NCBI GenBank assembly: GCA_045863055.1
Contig: BTUW01000023.1
Location: 1 to 64,000, forward strand
DNA length: 64,000 bases
DNA from: UTCHB3 sp008363265
GTDB taxonomy: Bacteria; Bacteroidota; Ignavibacteria; Ignavibacteriales; Ignavibacteriaceae
Direction of reading: 5' to 3'
The translations under genes were made by a program, and so were the position numbers. Within the stretch, counting starts at the first letter, position 1. The number at the start of each line of letters is the position of its first letter. Shown here piece by piece: positions 62,614 to 64,000 of the stretch. The notes under the pieces were generated by a model that was given only the letters and a program-made list of their open reading frames with translations, searched no databases and had not been told where the DNA came from.

Positions 62614-64000
62614 TCATTTAATCAAAACAAATTTTCTGGTCTGCGTGAATTTGCCGGATGTCAGCCTGTAAAAATAGACACCGGAACCCAAATTTTCGGC
62701 GTTAAACGGTATCTCATGGATTCCTTCAACCAATTCACTGTTCACGAGTTCGGCAACCTTTTCACCGGAGGCAGAGAAGACCTCTAGCGTGGTCTGTCCC
62801 GGAACAGGCAATGCGAAACGGATAACGGTTACGGGATTGAAGGGATTCGGGTAGTTCTGTTCGAGAGCGTAATCGGTCACAACACCGATCTGAACCGTCT
62901 CGGCAAGGTAATAGAAATTCACAGTGCCATCAACATCCCGTTGAGCAAGACGGTAACGGTACAGTCCCGGCTTCAGATCACGGTCGATGAACTCATAACT
63001 GCAGAGGCCGCACTGGCCGTTGGCATCGGCATAGTGCACCGCCAGCCAGTTGTTGGTATTCAACAGCGTTCTTTCGAGTGTCATCCCGAGGTTGTTGATC
63101 GTGTTTCCGATCGACCAGGCAATAATAACATCGTCATCCTGCACCGTGCTTGTGAAACTCAGCATCTCGACCGGTACAATGGATGGATCGACATATTTAA
63201 TAATGATGCCCGAGTTACCCGCGAACCATGCGGTACCGGCATCGAACGCGTACATGTCGTTAAATGTGTTGATGGTCTGCCGTGGCTGCTCCTTCCATGT
63301 AATACCACCATCGTTGGAAATGTAGGCATATCCCGATGCACATGCCGCGAAGGCAACGGTTTGGTCGCCAAGTTTAACCATGGCCGTGCTCCAGACGGTA
63401 TTCCCCGGCTTGGTGGTCGAGGGGGTCCATGTGGCTCCGCCGTCAGTGGTCCAGTAGGTGTTACCTGAAGTACCGGAGACAATTCCTGTTCTGGTATCAA
63501 CGAATGAGACACCGTAAGCACCAAGTCCGCCTGCAGAGAACTGCTGAACCCAGCTCACTCCGCCGTCAGAGGTTTTGAAGATCGTCTCCCCCGTTCCGCA
63601 GATCCACGCGTATGAGGTATCAACAATGTCGATATCCCACGCGAGTGTTGAGGAAGGAAGGTTGTACTGAGCCCATGTGCCGCCGCCATCGGTGGTTTTA
63701 AGCACGATTCCGTTGCTGCCCGTTGTAAGTACAATATCAGGTGAAGCGTGATCGATCGCAATGAACTGCGTTGTGTTGCCGAGACCCGCGCTGTACTCGG
63801 TCCAGGTCTGGCCGCCGTCTTTCGACATTACGATACGGCTCGAGTCGCACGCGCCATAGATGGTGTTCTGGTTCGGTACGGTTATCTCGTTTATTTTTCT
63901 TCCATTGGGTACCCTGAGGGTCTCCCAGGTTAGTCCGCCGTCAGTGGTTTTGCCGATGAACCCGGCCGTACCGCAGACATATCCGGTAAAGGCATCCGCG
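62614..64000 (-). CDS. Secreted BNR/YCF48-like propeller with T9SS tail (5' end outside window)
   Basis: The frame is open to the window edge, so the start is beyond 64000; about 461 residues are visible. Repeated Asp-box units (KTTDGGLTW, SKDGGQTW, KTTDGGGTW, KTSDGGVSW, TTDGGATW, SNDGGITW) form a YCF48/sialidase-like propeller. After a linker, an Ig-like segment precedes the sorting domain LEQNYPNPFNPVTVIRFALP ... LGSGVYFYRL ... RKFVLIK. The residues of a true sialidase active site are not visible. It is exported by type IX secretion and probably cell-surface-bound. Function unknown. Confidence 0.8.
   Translation of the reverse strand, partial: ADAFTGYVCGTAGFIGKTTDGGLTWETLRVPNGRKINEITVPNQNTIYGACDSSRIVMSKDGGQTWTEYSAGLGNTTQFIAIDHASPDIVLTTGSNGIVLKTTDGGGTWAQYNLPSSTLAWDIDIVDTSYAWICGTGETIFKTSDGGVSWVQQFSAGGLGAYGVSFVDTRTGIVSGTSGNTYWTTDGGATWTPSTTKPGNTVWSTAMVKLGDQTVAFAACASGYAYISNDGGITWKEQPRQTINTFNDMYAFDAGTAWFAGNSGIIIKYVDPSIVPVEMLSFTSTVQDDDVIIAWSIGNTINNLGMTLERTLLNTNNWLAVHYADANGQCGLCSYEFIDRDLKPGLYRYRLAQRDVDGTVNFYYLAETVQIGVVTDYALEQNYPNPFNPVTVIRFALPVPGQTTLEVFSASGEKVAELVNSELVEGIHEIPFNAENLGSGVYFYRLTSGKFTQTRKFVLIK

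Overview
The window looks like a piece of a Bacteroidota/Chlorobiota-type genome, most probably an Ignavibacteria-like bacterium. The reasons are several secreted proteins ending in a type IX secretion (T9SS) sorting domain with the box NYPNPFNPxT, PorV/PorQ-like barrels, TonB receptors with an N-terminal carboxypeptidase-regulatory-like domain, and dense intergenic low-complexity repeats. No rRNA, tRNA, integrase, transposase or CRISPR array was recognised.

Layout. 1-14 kb (minus strand): envelope and secretion genes. These are a partial lipoprotein, two TonB receptors, two T9SS or FlgD-tailed secreted proteins, an IPT/TIG lipoprotein, a PorV-like barrel and a DPP-IV peptidase. 14-19.4 kb (minus): housekeeping genes pyrE, yidD, nadK, a family 2 glycosyltransferase, amrS and pyk. 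19.7-25.1 kb: a cluster of four related histidine-kinase loci, of which only one (21107-22933) is intact. 25.1-28 kb: a Lon-like protease and a small protein. 28.1-38.4 kb (minus): a PorV / secreted Fn3-FlgD protein / TonB receptor cassette behind an RpiR regulator, a T9SS protein, an exported cyanophycinase and an M20-type peptidase. 38.4-45.2 kb: a 74-bp tandem repeat array, a photolyase-related protein, a BglII/BstYI-like restriction-modification pair, a DUF486 protein and the cysE-cysK pair. 45.2-57.2 kb: an AT-rich defence island. 57.3-64 kb: a small acyl-carrier/ketosynthase operon, a GT4 glycosyltransferase carrying repeat DNA inside its frame, a prolyl oligopeptidase and a partial T9SS-exported propeller protein.

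The most interesting region is the island at 45279-57158. A type I restriction operon (hsdM-hsdS-...-hsdR, minus strand) carries two different NTPase/nuclease modules between hsdS and hsdR. One is a 676-residue GHKL (MutL/MORC-like) ATPase with a C-terminal PD-(D/E)XK-like domain. The other is a translationally coupled pair: an ABC-type AAA ATPase and a 165-residue putative PD-(D/E)XK nuclease. The 280-bp gap between the two modules is a scar. It holds the degenerate 5' end of an hsdR gene, starting on the stop codon of the GHKL gene, and then the degenerate 3' end of an hsdS gene. The simplest reading is that two type I operons, each with its own cargo in the hsdS-hsdR interval, were fused so that both cargos now sit in one operon. 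A DUF262/GmrSD-like gene converges on the operon across a shared hairpin terminator.

Other themes are the erosion of the kinase cluster, with two loci lacking the phospho-acceptor domain and one frameshifted; at least five families of dispersed short repeats, some of which have entered coding sequence; and a TonB / Fn3-FlgD / PorV gene triplet that occurs twice in the same order.
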